A program made the translations under genes and the position numbers. From positions 23,757-87,756 of the forward strand of contig NZ_VSSR01000056.1 of assembly GCF_008123515.1 (NCBI RefSeq): 64,000 bases of DNA, in the 5' to 3' direction. Shown in pieces: positions 45,241 to 53,916 of this stretch. The notes under the pieces are model-generated. The model was not told where the DNA came from, searched no databases, and saw only the letters and a program-made list of their open reading frames with translations. This DNA is from Bradyrhizobium cytisi. Lineage in GTDB: Bacteria; Pseudomonadota; Alphaproteobacteria; Rhizobiales; Xanthobacteraceae. Each line of letters begins with the position of its first letter. Position 1 is the stretch's first letter.

Positions 45241-46953
45241 CTAGTGGTGGTGGTGCTCGTCCGGCGGGCTGACCATCACCGTGCCTGTGGTCGGATCGAG
45301 GAACAGCGCGTCGGTGCGGAAGTCATGGCTATGATCATGGTCGAAATCGAACAGGTCCATGATCGATCCGGTGGTCGCGTCGAACGAGCCGCCGCCGAGG
45401 CGCTGGCCATGCAGCCAGTTGTCCTCGATGAAGCGAACCACCGAAGCCTGGGTCGTATAGGTGTGGCTGACATAGTTGGTCTTGGCGTAAGGCGAGACCA
45501 CGATCAGGGGCACGCGGGTGCCCGGACCACAGCGGCCGTTGACCGGCTTGCCGCTGAGACCGTTCGGCGCCGGCTGCTTGGTCGGGCCGAGGCCGCACAG
45601 GCCAGGACCGTTGACCTGATCGGCGGTCGCGTCATACGAGGCGTTCTTCGGTGCAACGTATTGGTGATCGTACCAGCCGTCGGAGTCGTCATAGGTGATG
45701 ATGACGGCGGTCTCGCGCCACTCCGGCTGCTTCTGGAGGAAGTTGATCAGCTCGACATTGCCGGCCTGCTCGTCGAGCGGGTCGGAGTTGCCGGCGTGAC
45801 CGTCCTGAAAGGCCGGCATCTTGACGTAGGACACGGCCATGAAATTGCCGGCCTTGATCGCCGCATAGAGGTCTTCGAGGTCGTAATTGTGGTTGGCCGG
45901 ATCGACCTTGCCGTTGAAGTCATGGGTATGGCCGATCGCGTGCACCGAGCTCGGCCGCGCGTGGGTCGGGTTCGCCGTCGACGCGTGATACTGGAAGAAG
46001 GCGTGGTGCGGGATGTAGTCGACGATGGTGCCGTTGACGTTGGTCGAGAACGTGCTGCGGGCGCAACCGGTGGTGCCGTTGGCGTTCTTGAGGGTCAGAT
46101 CGAAGCCACCCATGAAGCTGCCCCAGCTGATACGCTCGGCGGTGAGCAGGTCGCCGATGTTCTTGCCGCCCATCAGCATGGTGCTGGTCTTGCTGGAGCA
46201 GGCATCGTTGCCCGGATCGGTGTCGCCGGTCAGCGTCAGGCCGCCCTGCCCGTCCGCGATCGACGCCGTGGTGCCGATGACCGGCTGGACGCCGTTGGTC
46301 TGGCCGCCGACCACTTCCAGCATGCCCGGCGTCGACGGACCGAACGTGTCGGTCCAGTTGTTGTCGGTCATGGCGAAATGCTGGGCGTAGTTCCAGAATC
46401 CGGTGACGGTGTTGCCGTCGAAATAGCCCATCACCTGACCATTGGTGCCGAACGCGCCGGCGCCGCCGGCGGTGCCGCGACCGGTGAATTTCGGGAACAG
46501 GTCTTCCTTGCCGTTGTCGACGGCCTGCTGCTCGGGCGTATAAGCGTGGTTCTGCGAACGCGTGTTGGCCTGGGTGCGGTCAAGGCGGAACGGGTCCGTC
46601 GCGCCGGTGCCGTTGGCCGGATTGTTGTTCGGGTTGTTCACCAGCAAATTGGCGTTGGCGAGGTTGTTGACCCGGGGCGTATGCGGCTTCGGCACGAAGG
46701 GGATCGAGCCCGACGGATTGGCCGCGTTCGGATAGGTCGCGAAATAATGGTCGAACGAGCGGTTCTCGTTGAAGATGATCACGAGATGCTTGATCGGCGT
46801 TTCCGTATGGATCTCATGCGGATGACGATCATGATCACGATCGTGGTCATGATCCCGGTCCCGGCCGAAATCGTCTGCGAGAACCGGCATGGCGCACGCA
46901 AGTGCAGTCGCGGCCGCGAAAATCGCAGCCGTCGTCAAAAATTTGGATTTCAT
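45241..46953 (-). CDS. Exported phosphoesterase (phospholipase C/acid phosphatase family) with His-rich ends
   Basis: A periplasmic or secreted phosphoesterase of PF04185, 570 aa. The signal peptide is residues 1-26. Family motifs are IIFNENRSFDHYFATYP near 60, the GPSTPGMLEVVGG block, and metal-ligand DDSDGWYDH near residue 427. Directly after the signal peptide there is a stretch of Asp/His/Arg repeats (about 27-48), and the protein ends in four His, both suggesting metal loading. It is the first gene of an operon with the di-heme peroxidase. A candidate PHO box is 47 bases upstream of the ATG, so it may be induced by phosphate starvation. Confidence 0.88.
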   Translation of the reverse strand: MKSKFLTTAAIFAAATALACAMPVLADDFGRDRDHDHDRDHDRHPHEIHTETPIKHLVIIFNENRSFDHYFATYPNAANPSGSIPFVPKPHTPRVNNLANANLLVNNPNNNPANGTGATDPFRLDRTQANTRSQNHAYTPEQQAVDNGKEDLFPKFTGRGTAGGAGAFGTNGQVMGYFDGNTVTGFWNYAQHFAMTDNNWTDTFGPSTPGMLEVVGGQTNGVQPVIGTTASIADGQGGLTLTGDTDPGNDACSSKTSTMLMGGKNIGDLLTAERISWGSFMGGFDLTLKNANGTTGCARSTFSTNVNGTIVDYIPHHAFFQYHASTANPTHARPSSVHAIGHTHDFNGKVDPANHNYDLEDLYAAIKAGNFMAVSYVKMPAFQDGHAGNSDPLDEQAGNVELINFLQKQPEWRETAVIITYDDSDGWYDHQYVAPKNASYDATADQVNGPGLCGLGPTKQPAPNGLSGKPVNGRCGPGTRVPLIVVSPYAKTNYVSHTYTTQASVVRFIEDNWLHGQRLGGGSFDATTGSIMDLFDFDHDHSHDFRTDALFLDPTTGTVMVSPPDEHHHH

Positions 46954-46999
46954 CTCTGTTTGCCCCGAAGGAATGACGCCGCGACCCTAGCGTTCACAT

Positions 47000-47017
47000 T
47001 TGACAGAGCTGTGTCAG
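47000..47017 (-). promoter_or_regulatory. Candidate PHO box before the phosphoesterase gene
   Basis: On the minus strand CTGACACAGCTCTGTCAA has two 7-base halves separated by 4 bases. They match the PhoB box halves CTGTCAT and CTGTCAC at 11 of 14 positions. It lies 47 bases before the phosphoesterase start. Confidence 0.4.
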
Positions 47018-47218
47018 TTTGACGCGTGAGACACTTCGCGCAGCCAATCAGAAAGAGATTTTTACGTGCTCCTGCTGGCGACAAAGGCGGGTCTTCTGCC
47101 GGAATGCGCCATCGGCAATTATTCCACGCGTGGAGATAAAAAATCGCAGCCCTGCATTTGGCTTTGCGGAACAAGAACGAATCCTGCACGGCAAGATTGC
47201 CGCGGCTGTCCGCGGCGA

Positions 47219-48499
47219 CTAATGCTCGCGATCGAGCGAAGCCAGGAATTTGTCGGCGATCGCTCGCCAGCGTTCGGGATAAAGCCGCAGCAGATGGCCA
47301 TCGCCGGGGACGCCGTGTAGAATCTCAAAGCGCGCGCTGCCGCCGGCGGCTGCGAACGCCTCGTGATATTCGCGAATAAGATCCTCCTTGTAGAGGCGGT
47401 CGTTGTCGGCATAGAGCCAGAGCTGCGGGACCTTGGCGGCTGCGCCGCGGCCCGCATTGGCATAGTACGGCGTGGTCACCGGTCCATACGGGTACCAGCC
47501 GCCGCTGAAATTCACCGCGCCCAAGACCTCGCCGGGCTTGAGGCCGGCATAGTGCATGGCGAGGAAGCCATCACGCGACTGGCCGGCGAGCAGCACCTTG
47601 CCCGGCTTGACGCCGGGCAGCGTCCGGCCATAGGCGATCGCGGACTCAATATCCTCGACGGCTTCAGCGACACCGGCCGAGACGTCGGTCAGGCTGCCGT
47701 CGTGATCGCGGCCGAAAGTCTCTTCACCGTTGATGCCCTCGGAGCTGCCGCGTCCGCGGCGCATCAGCACCAGCACTGCAAATCCGTTGTCGCGCAGCCA
47801 ATGCGCTTCGGTCGAGAACGACCAGGATCTCAGCTGATTCCGACCGACGTCGGATCCATGGGTGACGATCGCGAGCGGTGCCCGCTCCGGCCCCGACGGC
47901 GGGTAGAAAGTGCCCTCGAGCGTGATCGGCCGCGTGCCATCAGGCGTGCGAACCGCAAGATGCGGAATCCGGACGCGCGCGCCGGGCCACGGCCAGTCGT
48001 TCGGCCGATCGCCCGCAGCAAGACGCGCAGGATCGGCGCGGACCAGCGCTCCGGAGGTGACGACGCCATTCTTGAGCGTGGCCGTCATGTACAATCGGTC
48101 GGGGCCATCAAAGGCATAACGGAAGATGCGAAACCCCGTCATGGTCAGCACGCCGTCCACGACCGTGGCCTGGTCGCGCCACCATTCGCGATTCATGCCG
48201 TTGAAGGCCGAGTCCGACCTGGCGAAGACGACGTCCGCATGCCCGTCAGCCCTGACGCGCTCGACCACGAGGATGTGCCTGTCGTCTTGCCAGGTCCCGA
48301 TCCATGCGTCCTGGAAGTGCGCGATCTCGGGCGGCACGTCGGAGGCCGGCGGCTCCATGTCGAACCGGGGCGGCAACGGGACGATGGTCTCGGGATCGAC
48401 CGTCAGCGGTTGGGCCTGAGCGCTCTGCATCATCAAGACCAGCGACACCATCGCGGCTGCAATCCAACGTCCAAGCATGTGCGCCCAGTCGAAATCCAA
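47219..48499 (-). CDS. Exported alpha/beta hydrolase with an N-terminal extra domain
   Basis: A 426-aa protein with a signal peptide (about 1-30). Residues about 60-155 form a beta-rich segment of unknown type. The alpha/beta-hydrolase fold follows (about 195-425), with likely nucleophile Ser308 in GQSRDG, acid Asp365 or 367 in YADNDRLY, and His402 in GDGHLL. The box reads G-x-S-x-D, not the usual G-x-S-x-G, which is odd and may alter the nucleophile elbow. The solute-binding protein gene is 19 bases upstream on the same strand. An ester or peptide substrate cannot be identified. Confidence 0.75.
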   Translation of the reverse strand: MDFDWAHMLGRWIAAAMVSLVLMMQSAQAQPLTVDPETIVPLPPRFDMEPPASDVPPEIAHFQDAWIGTWQDDRHILVVERVRADGHADVVFARSDSAFNGMNREWWRDQATVVDGVLTMTGFRIFRYAFDGPDRLYMTATLKNGVVTSGALVRADPARLAAGDRPNDWPWPGARVRIPHLAVRTPDGTRPITLEGTFYPPSGPERAPLAIVTHGSDVGRNQLRSWSFSTEAHWLRDNGFAVLVLMRRGRGSSEGINGEETFGRDHDGSLTDVSAGVAEAVEDIESAIAYGRTLPGVKPGKVLLAGQSRDGFLAMHYAGLKPGEVLGAVNFSGGWYPYGPVTTPYYANAGRGAAAKVPQLWLYADNDRLYKEDLIREYHEAFAAAGGSARFEILHGVPGDGHLLRLYPERWRAIADKFLASLDREH

Positions 48500-48518
48500 T
48501 GTGGCCGGTAGGATAAAC

Positions 48519-49310
48519 CTATTCGGTGCGGATCGGCGTGTCCTTCAGCCCGTTATTATCATAAGCCTTGCGCAAGGTGCCGTTGGTCACGGCCTCGGTC
48601 ATGAACCTGGTGACGAACGCCAGCGACTGGCCATGGCCGAGCGGGACCGCAACGGCGGTCACCGTCTTCTTGAACGTCTCGTCCAGCACCTTCGTGCCCG
48701 GGATCTTCTGCGCCATCTTGTTGAGCTGATCGCGCGACAGCGCGAAGGCGTCGATCTCGCCGCTCTTCAGGAGGCCATAGATCTCATCGTAGGTCTGATA
48801 GCCCGTGACCTTCGCATTCTTCAGATGCACAACGGCGCCGCGCATCGTGGTCGTAGCGTTGACTGCCGCGACCTTGATGCCGGGTTGGTCGAGCGTGGCG
48901 AAATTGGTGACGGTCGAACCCGCCTTGACGATATAGGTGGCGTCCGCGACCTCGTAGATCGGGCCGAACATCATCCTGGTCTCGCGTTCGGGATCTTTCG
49001 GCAACCAGCTGACGTCCCAGCTGCCCTTGCCGGCCGCGTCGGTGATCTGTCCGGAATTCTGGTACACGACATACTCGACGGGGATGCCGATTTGCGCCGC
49101 CATGTCCTTGCCGAGATCGACGGGGACGCCGGCGTAACCGGCTTCGGTCTTGGTCGACCAGAACGCCCCGCCCGCCGGGCTGATCGCGATCGCGACCCGC
49201 AGCTTGCCGGTCGGTGCGATCTCCTCCTTCAGGCCATCAGCTAGTGCGGGCATGGCGACCGCCGCTGCGAGGACGAGGCCGGCGCAGGCTGACCAGAATG
49301 GCGTAGACAT
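48519..49310 (-). CDS. Solute-binding protein family 3
   Basis: A periplasmic receptor of the polar-amino-acid type, 263 aa. The signal peptide is about 1-24. The two-lobe fold is visible: GKLRVAIAISPAGGAFWS in lobe 1 and YQTYDEIYGLLKSGEIDAFALSRDQ later. No permease or ATPase lies next to it, so it may be an orphan receptor serving another importer or a sensor, or it may act with the downstream hydrolase. It is the first gene of a two-gene leftward operon. Confidence 0.87.
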   Translation of the reverse strand: MSTPFWSACAGLVLAAAVAMPALADGLKEEIAPTGKLRVAIAISPAGGAFWSTKTEAGYAGVPVDLGKDMAAQIGIPVEYVVYQNSGQITDAAGKGSWDVSWLPKDPERETRMMFGPIYEVADATYIVKAGSTVTNFATLDQPGIKVAAVNATTTMRGAVVHLKNAKVTGYQTYDEIYGLLKSGEIDAFALSRDQLNKMAQKIPGTKVLDETFKKTVTAVAVPLGHGQSLAFVTRFMTEAVTNGTLRKAYDNNGLKDTPIRTE

Positions 49311-49553
49311 GTCATGTTCTCCTCACGTTTCTTCTTGTCCGCTTCTTTCCGCCAGCCTCGCGCCGATCGCGCTCCTTTGACACAATTCTGGTCGATCGTG
49401 CGCCCGGTGAAAAGCGATTTGTCACGACCAAAATGTCGAAGACACGCCGCTGTTTGCAGTGCAAGGGCTGCGCCTGCCATGGCTATGGTGTTTCACGGCC
49501 GGTCATTTGTTGCTAGCCTGCCGCACCGACAGCTAGCCATCGGGGGCCACCGA

Positions 49554-50747
49554 ATGACCTCAGCGTATCCCGTCCATTCCGCACAATCTCGTGGCGCATG
49601 GAGGCATGTCGGGCGGGCCCTGGCCGCCACGGCGGTCGTGATTGCGCTCGCCGGCTGCGAGGACAAGAACGCCTTCGTCGCGCCGCCGCCGCCCAAGGTG
49701 GACGTCGCCACACCCGTACAACGGTCGGTGACGCGCTATGTCGAGGCCACCGGCAACACCGCGCCGGTCAAGAGCGTCGATCTCGTGGCGCGCGTCCAGG
49801 GCTTCCTGCAATCGATCGACTACACGGACGGCACCTTCGTCAAGCAAGGCACCCAGCTGTTCACGATCGAGCCCGAGACCTACAAGCTCAAGCTCGAACA
49901 GGCGCAAGCTGCCGAGACCGGCGCGCAGGCCACGCTCAAGCAGGCCGAAGCCGATTTCAAGCGGCAGGCCGATCTGGTGCAGCGCCAGGCGGTCTCGCAG
50001 GCGACACTCGACACTTCGACATCGACCCGCGACAACGCCCAGGCCAGCCTCCAGCAGGCCCAGGTCAATACAAGGCTCGCCGAGGTCAACTACGGCTACA
50101 CCAAGGTGAGCGCGCCGTTCGACGGCATCGTCAGCGCGCATATGGTCTCGATCGGCGAGCTCGTCGGCGTCTCCTCCCCGACCCAGCTCGCCACCATCGT
50201 CGCGATGGACCCGATCTGGGTGAATTTCACCGTCAACGAGCAGGACGTGCTGCGGATCCGGGCAGAGGCTCAGCGCCGCGGACTGACCGCCGCCGACCTC
50301 AAGCAATTCCCGATCGAAGTCGGCCTCCAGACCGAGACCGGCTATCCGCATGAAGGCCACCTCGACTACGTCGCGCCGACCATCAATTCATCAACCGGCA
50401 CGCTTGCCGTGCGCGGGCTCGTGCCCAACGACAAGCGGGTGCTGCTGCCCGGCTATTTCGTCCGCGTCCGCGTGCCGTTCGACCAGGACAAGAACGCCCT
50501 CCTCGTCCCCGACACCGCGCTCGGCAGCGACCAGGGCGGGCGCTATCTCCTGGTCGCCAACAAGGACAATGTGGTCGAGCAGCGCAAGGTGCAGATCGGC
50601 GCCGTCGACAACGGCCTGCGCGTGATCGAGAGCGGCCTGAAGCCAGACGACCGCGTCGTGATCGCAGGGCTGCTGCGCGTGATCCCGGGCCAGAAGATCG
50701 ACCCGCAGATGACCAAGATCGAGCAGCCACAGGCCTCGAACAAATGA
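49554..50747 (+). CDS. RND efflux periplasmic adaptor, lipoprotein
   Basis: Membrane-fusion subunit of a tripartite drug pump. With the ATG at 49554 it has 397 aa. A lipobox (ALAGC, Cys35) makes it an inner-membrane lipoprotein, like AcrA. The biotinyl-lipoyl halves flank a long coiled-coil hairpin at about 110-190 (LEQAQAAETGAQATLKQAEA), then beta-barrel and membrane-proximal domains. The longer frame from 49314 has no merit. It is 10 bases upstream of the transporter gene, so the two form an operon. No outer-membrane factor is in the window. Confidence 0.94.
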   Translation: MTSAYPVHSAQSRGAWRHVGRALAATAVVIALAGCEDKNAFVAPPPPKVDVATPVQRSVTRYVEATGNTAPVKSVDLVARVQGFLQSIDYTDGTFVKQGTQLFTIEPETYKLKLEQAQAAETGAQATLKQAEADFKRQADLVQRQAVSQATLDTSTSTRDNAQASLQQAQVNTRLAEVNYGYTKVSAPFDGIVSAHMVSIGELVGVSSPTQLATIVAMDPIWVNFTVNEQDVLRIRAEAQRRGLTAADLKQFPIEVGLQTETGYPHEGHLDYVAPTINSSTGTLAVRGLVPNDKRVLLPGYFVRVRVPFDQDKNALLVPDTALGSDQGGRYLLVANKDNVVEQRKVQIGAVDNGLRVIESGLKPDDRVVIAGLLRVIPGQKIDPQMTKIEQPQASNK

Positions 50748-50757
50748 GGCGCCGGTC

Positions 50758-53700
50758 ATGATCTCAAAATTCTTCATCGAGCGGCCTGTCCTCTCCAACG
50801 TCATTGCGCTCCTGATGATCCTGATCGGCGGCGTCGCGCTGTTCAACCTCGCGATCGCGCAATATCCTGATGTGGTGCCGCCGACGGTGCAGGTGACGAC
50901 GCGCTATCCCGGCGCCAGCGCCAAGACCGTGATCGATACCGTCGCGCTGCCGATCGAGCAGCAGGTCAACGGCGTCGAGGACATGCTCTACATGCAGTCC
51001 TACAGCGGCTCCGACGGCACCTATACGCTGACGGTGACGTTCAAGATCGGCACCGACCTCAACTTCGCGCAGGTGCTGGTGCAGAACCGCGTTTCCAGCG
51101 CGCTGTCGCAACTGCCGTCGTCCGTGCAGAACCAGGGCGTCACCGTCCAAAAGAGATCGACCTCGATCCTGCTGTTCGTGACGCTGACTTCGCCTGACTC
51201 CCGGTTCGACAGCCTTTACCTGAGCAACTACGCGACGATCAACCTACGCGACGAGCTCTCGCGACTGCCCGGCGTCGGCAACGTCACGGTGTTCGGCGCC
51301 GGCCAGTATTCGATGCGGATCTGGCTCGATCCAAACAAGCTGCAAGCGCGCGGATTGGTGCCGCAGGACGTGATCCAGGCGATCCAGCAGCAGAGCCAGC
51401 AGGTCTCGGCCGGCCAGGTCGGCGCGCCGCCGACGCCGCCGGGGCAAGCGTTCCAGTACACGCTCAACGTCAACGGAAGGCTCGACGACACCACGCAGTT
51501 CGAGAACATCATCGTCAAGACCGGCACCAGCGGCGACGTCACGCGTGTGCGCGACGTCGGCTGGGTCGAGCTGGGTGCGCAGACCTATAGCCAGATCTTC
51601 TCGCTCAACAAGCAGCCCGCCGTCGGCATCGGCGTATTCCAGTCGCCCGGCGCCAACGCGCTCGAGGTCGAGCAGGCCGTCGAGAAGAAAATGACGGAGC
51701 TCGCCAGGCGCTTCCCGGAAGGCATCAAATACGACACGCCGTTCGACACCACCAAGTTCGTGCAGGCCTCGGTGCACGAGGTCTACATGACGCTGATCGA
51801 GGCCGGCCTGCTGGTGCTGGTCGTGATCCTGGTATTTTTGCAAGACTGGCGCGCGATGCTGGTGCCGGCAACGACCGTGCCTGTCACCATCATCGGCGCC
51901 TTCGCCGCGATGGCGGCGCTCGGCTTCACCATCAACATGTCGACGCTGTTTGCGATCGTGCTCGCGATCGGCATCGTGGTCGACGACGCCATCGTCGTGG
52001 TGGAAGGTGCCGCCCACAATATCGAGCAGGGCATGAACGGCCACGACGCCGCGATCAAGGCGATGGACCAGCTGTTCGCGCCGATCGTCGGCATCACGCT
52101 GGTGCTGATCTCGGTGTTCTTGCCGGCGTCGTTCCTCGCCGGCCTCACGGGCCGCATCTACTCGCAATTCGCGCTGGTGATCGCGGCGACCGCGCTTTTG
52201 TCCGCCATCAACGCAGCGACGCTGAAGCCGACCCAGTGCGCACTCTGGCTGCGGCCGACGGTGCCGCCGGAGCAGCGCAACTTCTTCTACCGTGGCTTCA
52301 ACGCCGTCTATAACCGCGTCGAGCGCGGCTACATCCGGCTGATTGGCGTGCTGTGCAGGAACAGTACGATTTCGGTTGCGATCGCACTGGTCCTGATCGG
52401 GATCGGCGGCTACGGCCTGTCGCGGGTGCCGACCGGCTTCCTCCCGATCGAGGACCAGGGCTATCTGATCGCCGCGGTTCAGCTGCCCGACGGCGCCTCG
52501 CTGGAGCGAACCCAGAAGGTGCTCGACAGGGCCGCCGATATGATCAAGGACACGCCCGGCGTTCAGCAGGTGATCACGATTGCCGGCATCTCCGCGCTCG
52601 ACAACAGCGCGAGCCTTGCCAATGCCGGCGTCGCCTACATCATCCTGAAGGACTGGGACGCGCGCAAAGGCCCCGGCGAGGATTTGCGCTCGCTGGTCTA
52701 CGGCCTGAACGACAAGGTCGCGACCATCATGGAGGCGCGCACGCTAGTGCTGCCGCCGCCGCCCATTCAAGGCATCGGCAACGCCGCCGGCTTCTCGATG
52801 CAGGTCGAGCTGCGCGACGGCAACAGCGATTTCGCCAAGCTGCAGGCCATCACCGGCGCGATGGTCTCGAACGCCCAGAGCCAGAGCGCGCTGCAGCGCG
52901 TCTCGTCCTCGTTTCGTTCGGCGGTGCCGCAATTCAACGTCGAGATCGACCGCGTCAAGACCCAGACGCTGCACGTGACCACGGACGCCGTGTTCTCGGC
53001 GCTGTCGACCTATCTCGGCTCGTCCTACGTCAACCAGTTCAACAAGTTCGGCCGCGTGTTCCAGGTCTACACCCAGGCCGATCCGGCGTTCCGCGTCACC
53101 GAGCGCGACATCGCCAACATGCAGGTGCGCAACCAGAATGGCGACATGATCCCGATCGGCACCGTCGCCACGATCACGCCGGTCACCGGCCCGTCGCTGA
53201 TCAGCCTCTACAATCTCTATCCGTCCTCGACCATCGTCGGCCTACCGGCACAGGGCTATTCGTCCGGCCAGTCGCTGAAGCTGATGGAGGAGATCGGCGA
53301 CAAGACGCTGCCGCCGGGCACCGGATTCGAATGGACTGCGATGTCGTATCAGGAGAAGGCGGTCTCGAACCAGATCTACTGGGTGTTCGGCCTCGCCATG
53401 CTGCTGGTCTATCTCGTGCTCGCCGGCCAGTACGAGAGCTGGTACGCGCCGATCTCGGTGATCCTCGCCGTGCCGCTGTCGCTGATCGGGCCCATGCTGG
53501 TCCTCAACGGCTTGAAGATCGATAACAACCTCTATTGCCAGATCGGCCTGGTCCTCTTGATCGCGCTGTCGGCCAAGAACGCGATCCTGATCGTCGAGGT
53601 CGGGCTCGAGCTGCACGGGCGCGACGGCAAGCCGGTGCTGGAAAGTGCTATCGAGGCGGCGCGCGCCCGTTTCCGCCCGATCCTGATGACGTCGTTCGCC

Positions 53701-53916
53701 TTCATCCTCGGCGTGGTGCCGCTGGTGATCGCGACCGGCGCCGGTGCCAGCGCCCGCAAGTCGATCGGCATCACGGTGTTCTCGGGCATGCTGGCCTCGA
53801 CCTGCCTCGCGGTGCTGTTTGTGCCGGCGTTCTTCGTGGTGGTGCAGCGGTTCGAGAACTGGCGCGCGTCGAAGAAGGCGCCGAAGGCGCAGCCGGTCGC
53901 GGAGGCGAAGTCCTAG
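50758..53916 (+). CDS. RND multidrug efflux transporter (HAE-1, AcrB-like)
   Basis: The inner-membrane proton-driven pump of the tripartite system, 1052 aa, with twelve membrane helices and two large periplasmic loops. The proton-relay residues known from AcrB are present: Asp409 and Asp410 (VVDDAIVV), and Lys940 (SAKNAIL). The protein begins MISKFFIERPVLSNVIALLM, as in AcrB-type pumps. It exports hydrophobic or amphipathic compounds, including antibiotics or plant phenolics. Its stop codon overlaps that of the convergent antiporter gene. Confidence 0.96.
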   Translation: MISKFFIERPVLSNVIALLMILIGGVALFNLAIAQYPDVVPPTVQVTTRYPGASAKTVIDTVALPIEQQVNGVEDMLYMQSYSGSDGTYTLTVTFKIGTDLNFAQVLVQNRVSSALSQLPSSVQNQGVTVQKRSTSILLFVTLTSPDSRFDSLYLSNYATINLRDELSRLPGVGNVTVFGAGQYSMRIWLDPNKLQARGLVPQDVIQAIQQQSQQVSAGQVGAPPTPPGQAFQYTLNVNGRLDDTTQFENIIVKTGTSGDVTRVRDVGWVELGAQTYSQIFSLNKQPAVGIGVFQSPGANALEVEQAVEKKMTELARRFPEGIKYDTPFDTTKFVQASVHEVYMTLIEAGLLVLVVILVFLQDWRAMLVPATTVPVTIIGAFAAMAALGFTINMSTLFAIVLAIGIVVDDAIVVVEGAAHNIEQGMNGHDAAIKAMDQLFAPIVGITLVLISVFLPASFLAGLTGRIYSQFALVIAATALLSAINAATLKPTQCALWLRPTVPPEQRNFFYRGFNAVYNRVERGYIRLIGVLCRNSTISVAIALVLIGIGGYGLSRVPTGFLPIEDQGYLIAAVQLPDGASLERTQKVLDRAADMIKDTPGVQQVITIAGISALDNSASLANAGVAYIILKDWDARKGPGEDLRSLVYGLNDKVATIMEARTLVLPPPPIQGIGNAAGFSMQVELRDGNSDFAKLQAITGAMVSNAQSQSALQRVSSSFRSAVPQFNVEIDRVKTQTLHVTTDAVFSALSTYLGSSYVNQFNKFGRVFQVYTQADPAFRVTERDIANMQVRNQNGDMIPIGTVATITPVTGPSLISLYNLYPSSTIVGLPAQGYSSGQSLKLMEEIGDKTLPPGTGFEWTAMSYQEKAVSNQIYWVFGLAMLLVYLVLAGQYESWYAPISVILAVPLSLIGPMLVLNGLKIDNNLYCQIGLVLLIALSAKNAILIVEVGLELHGRDGKPVLESAIEAARARFRPILMTSFAFILGVVPLVIATGAGASARKSIGITVFSGMLASTCLAVLFVPAFFVVVQRFENWRASKKAPKAQPVAEAKS

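Noticed and set aside
45244..47022. 592-codon open frame opposite the phosphoesterase
   Set aside because: Shadow of a well-supported gene; no domain and no ribosome site.
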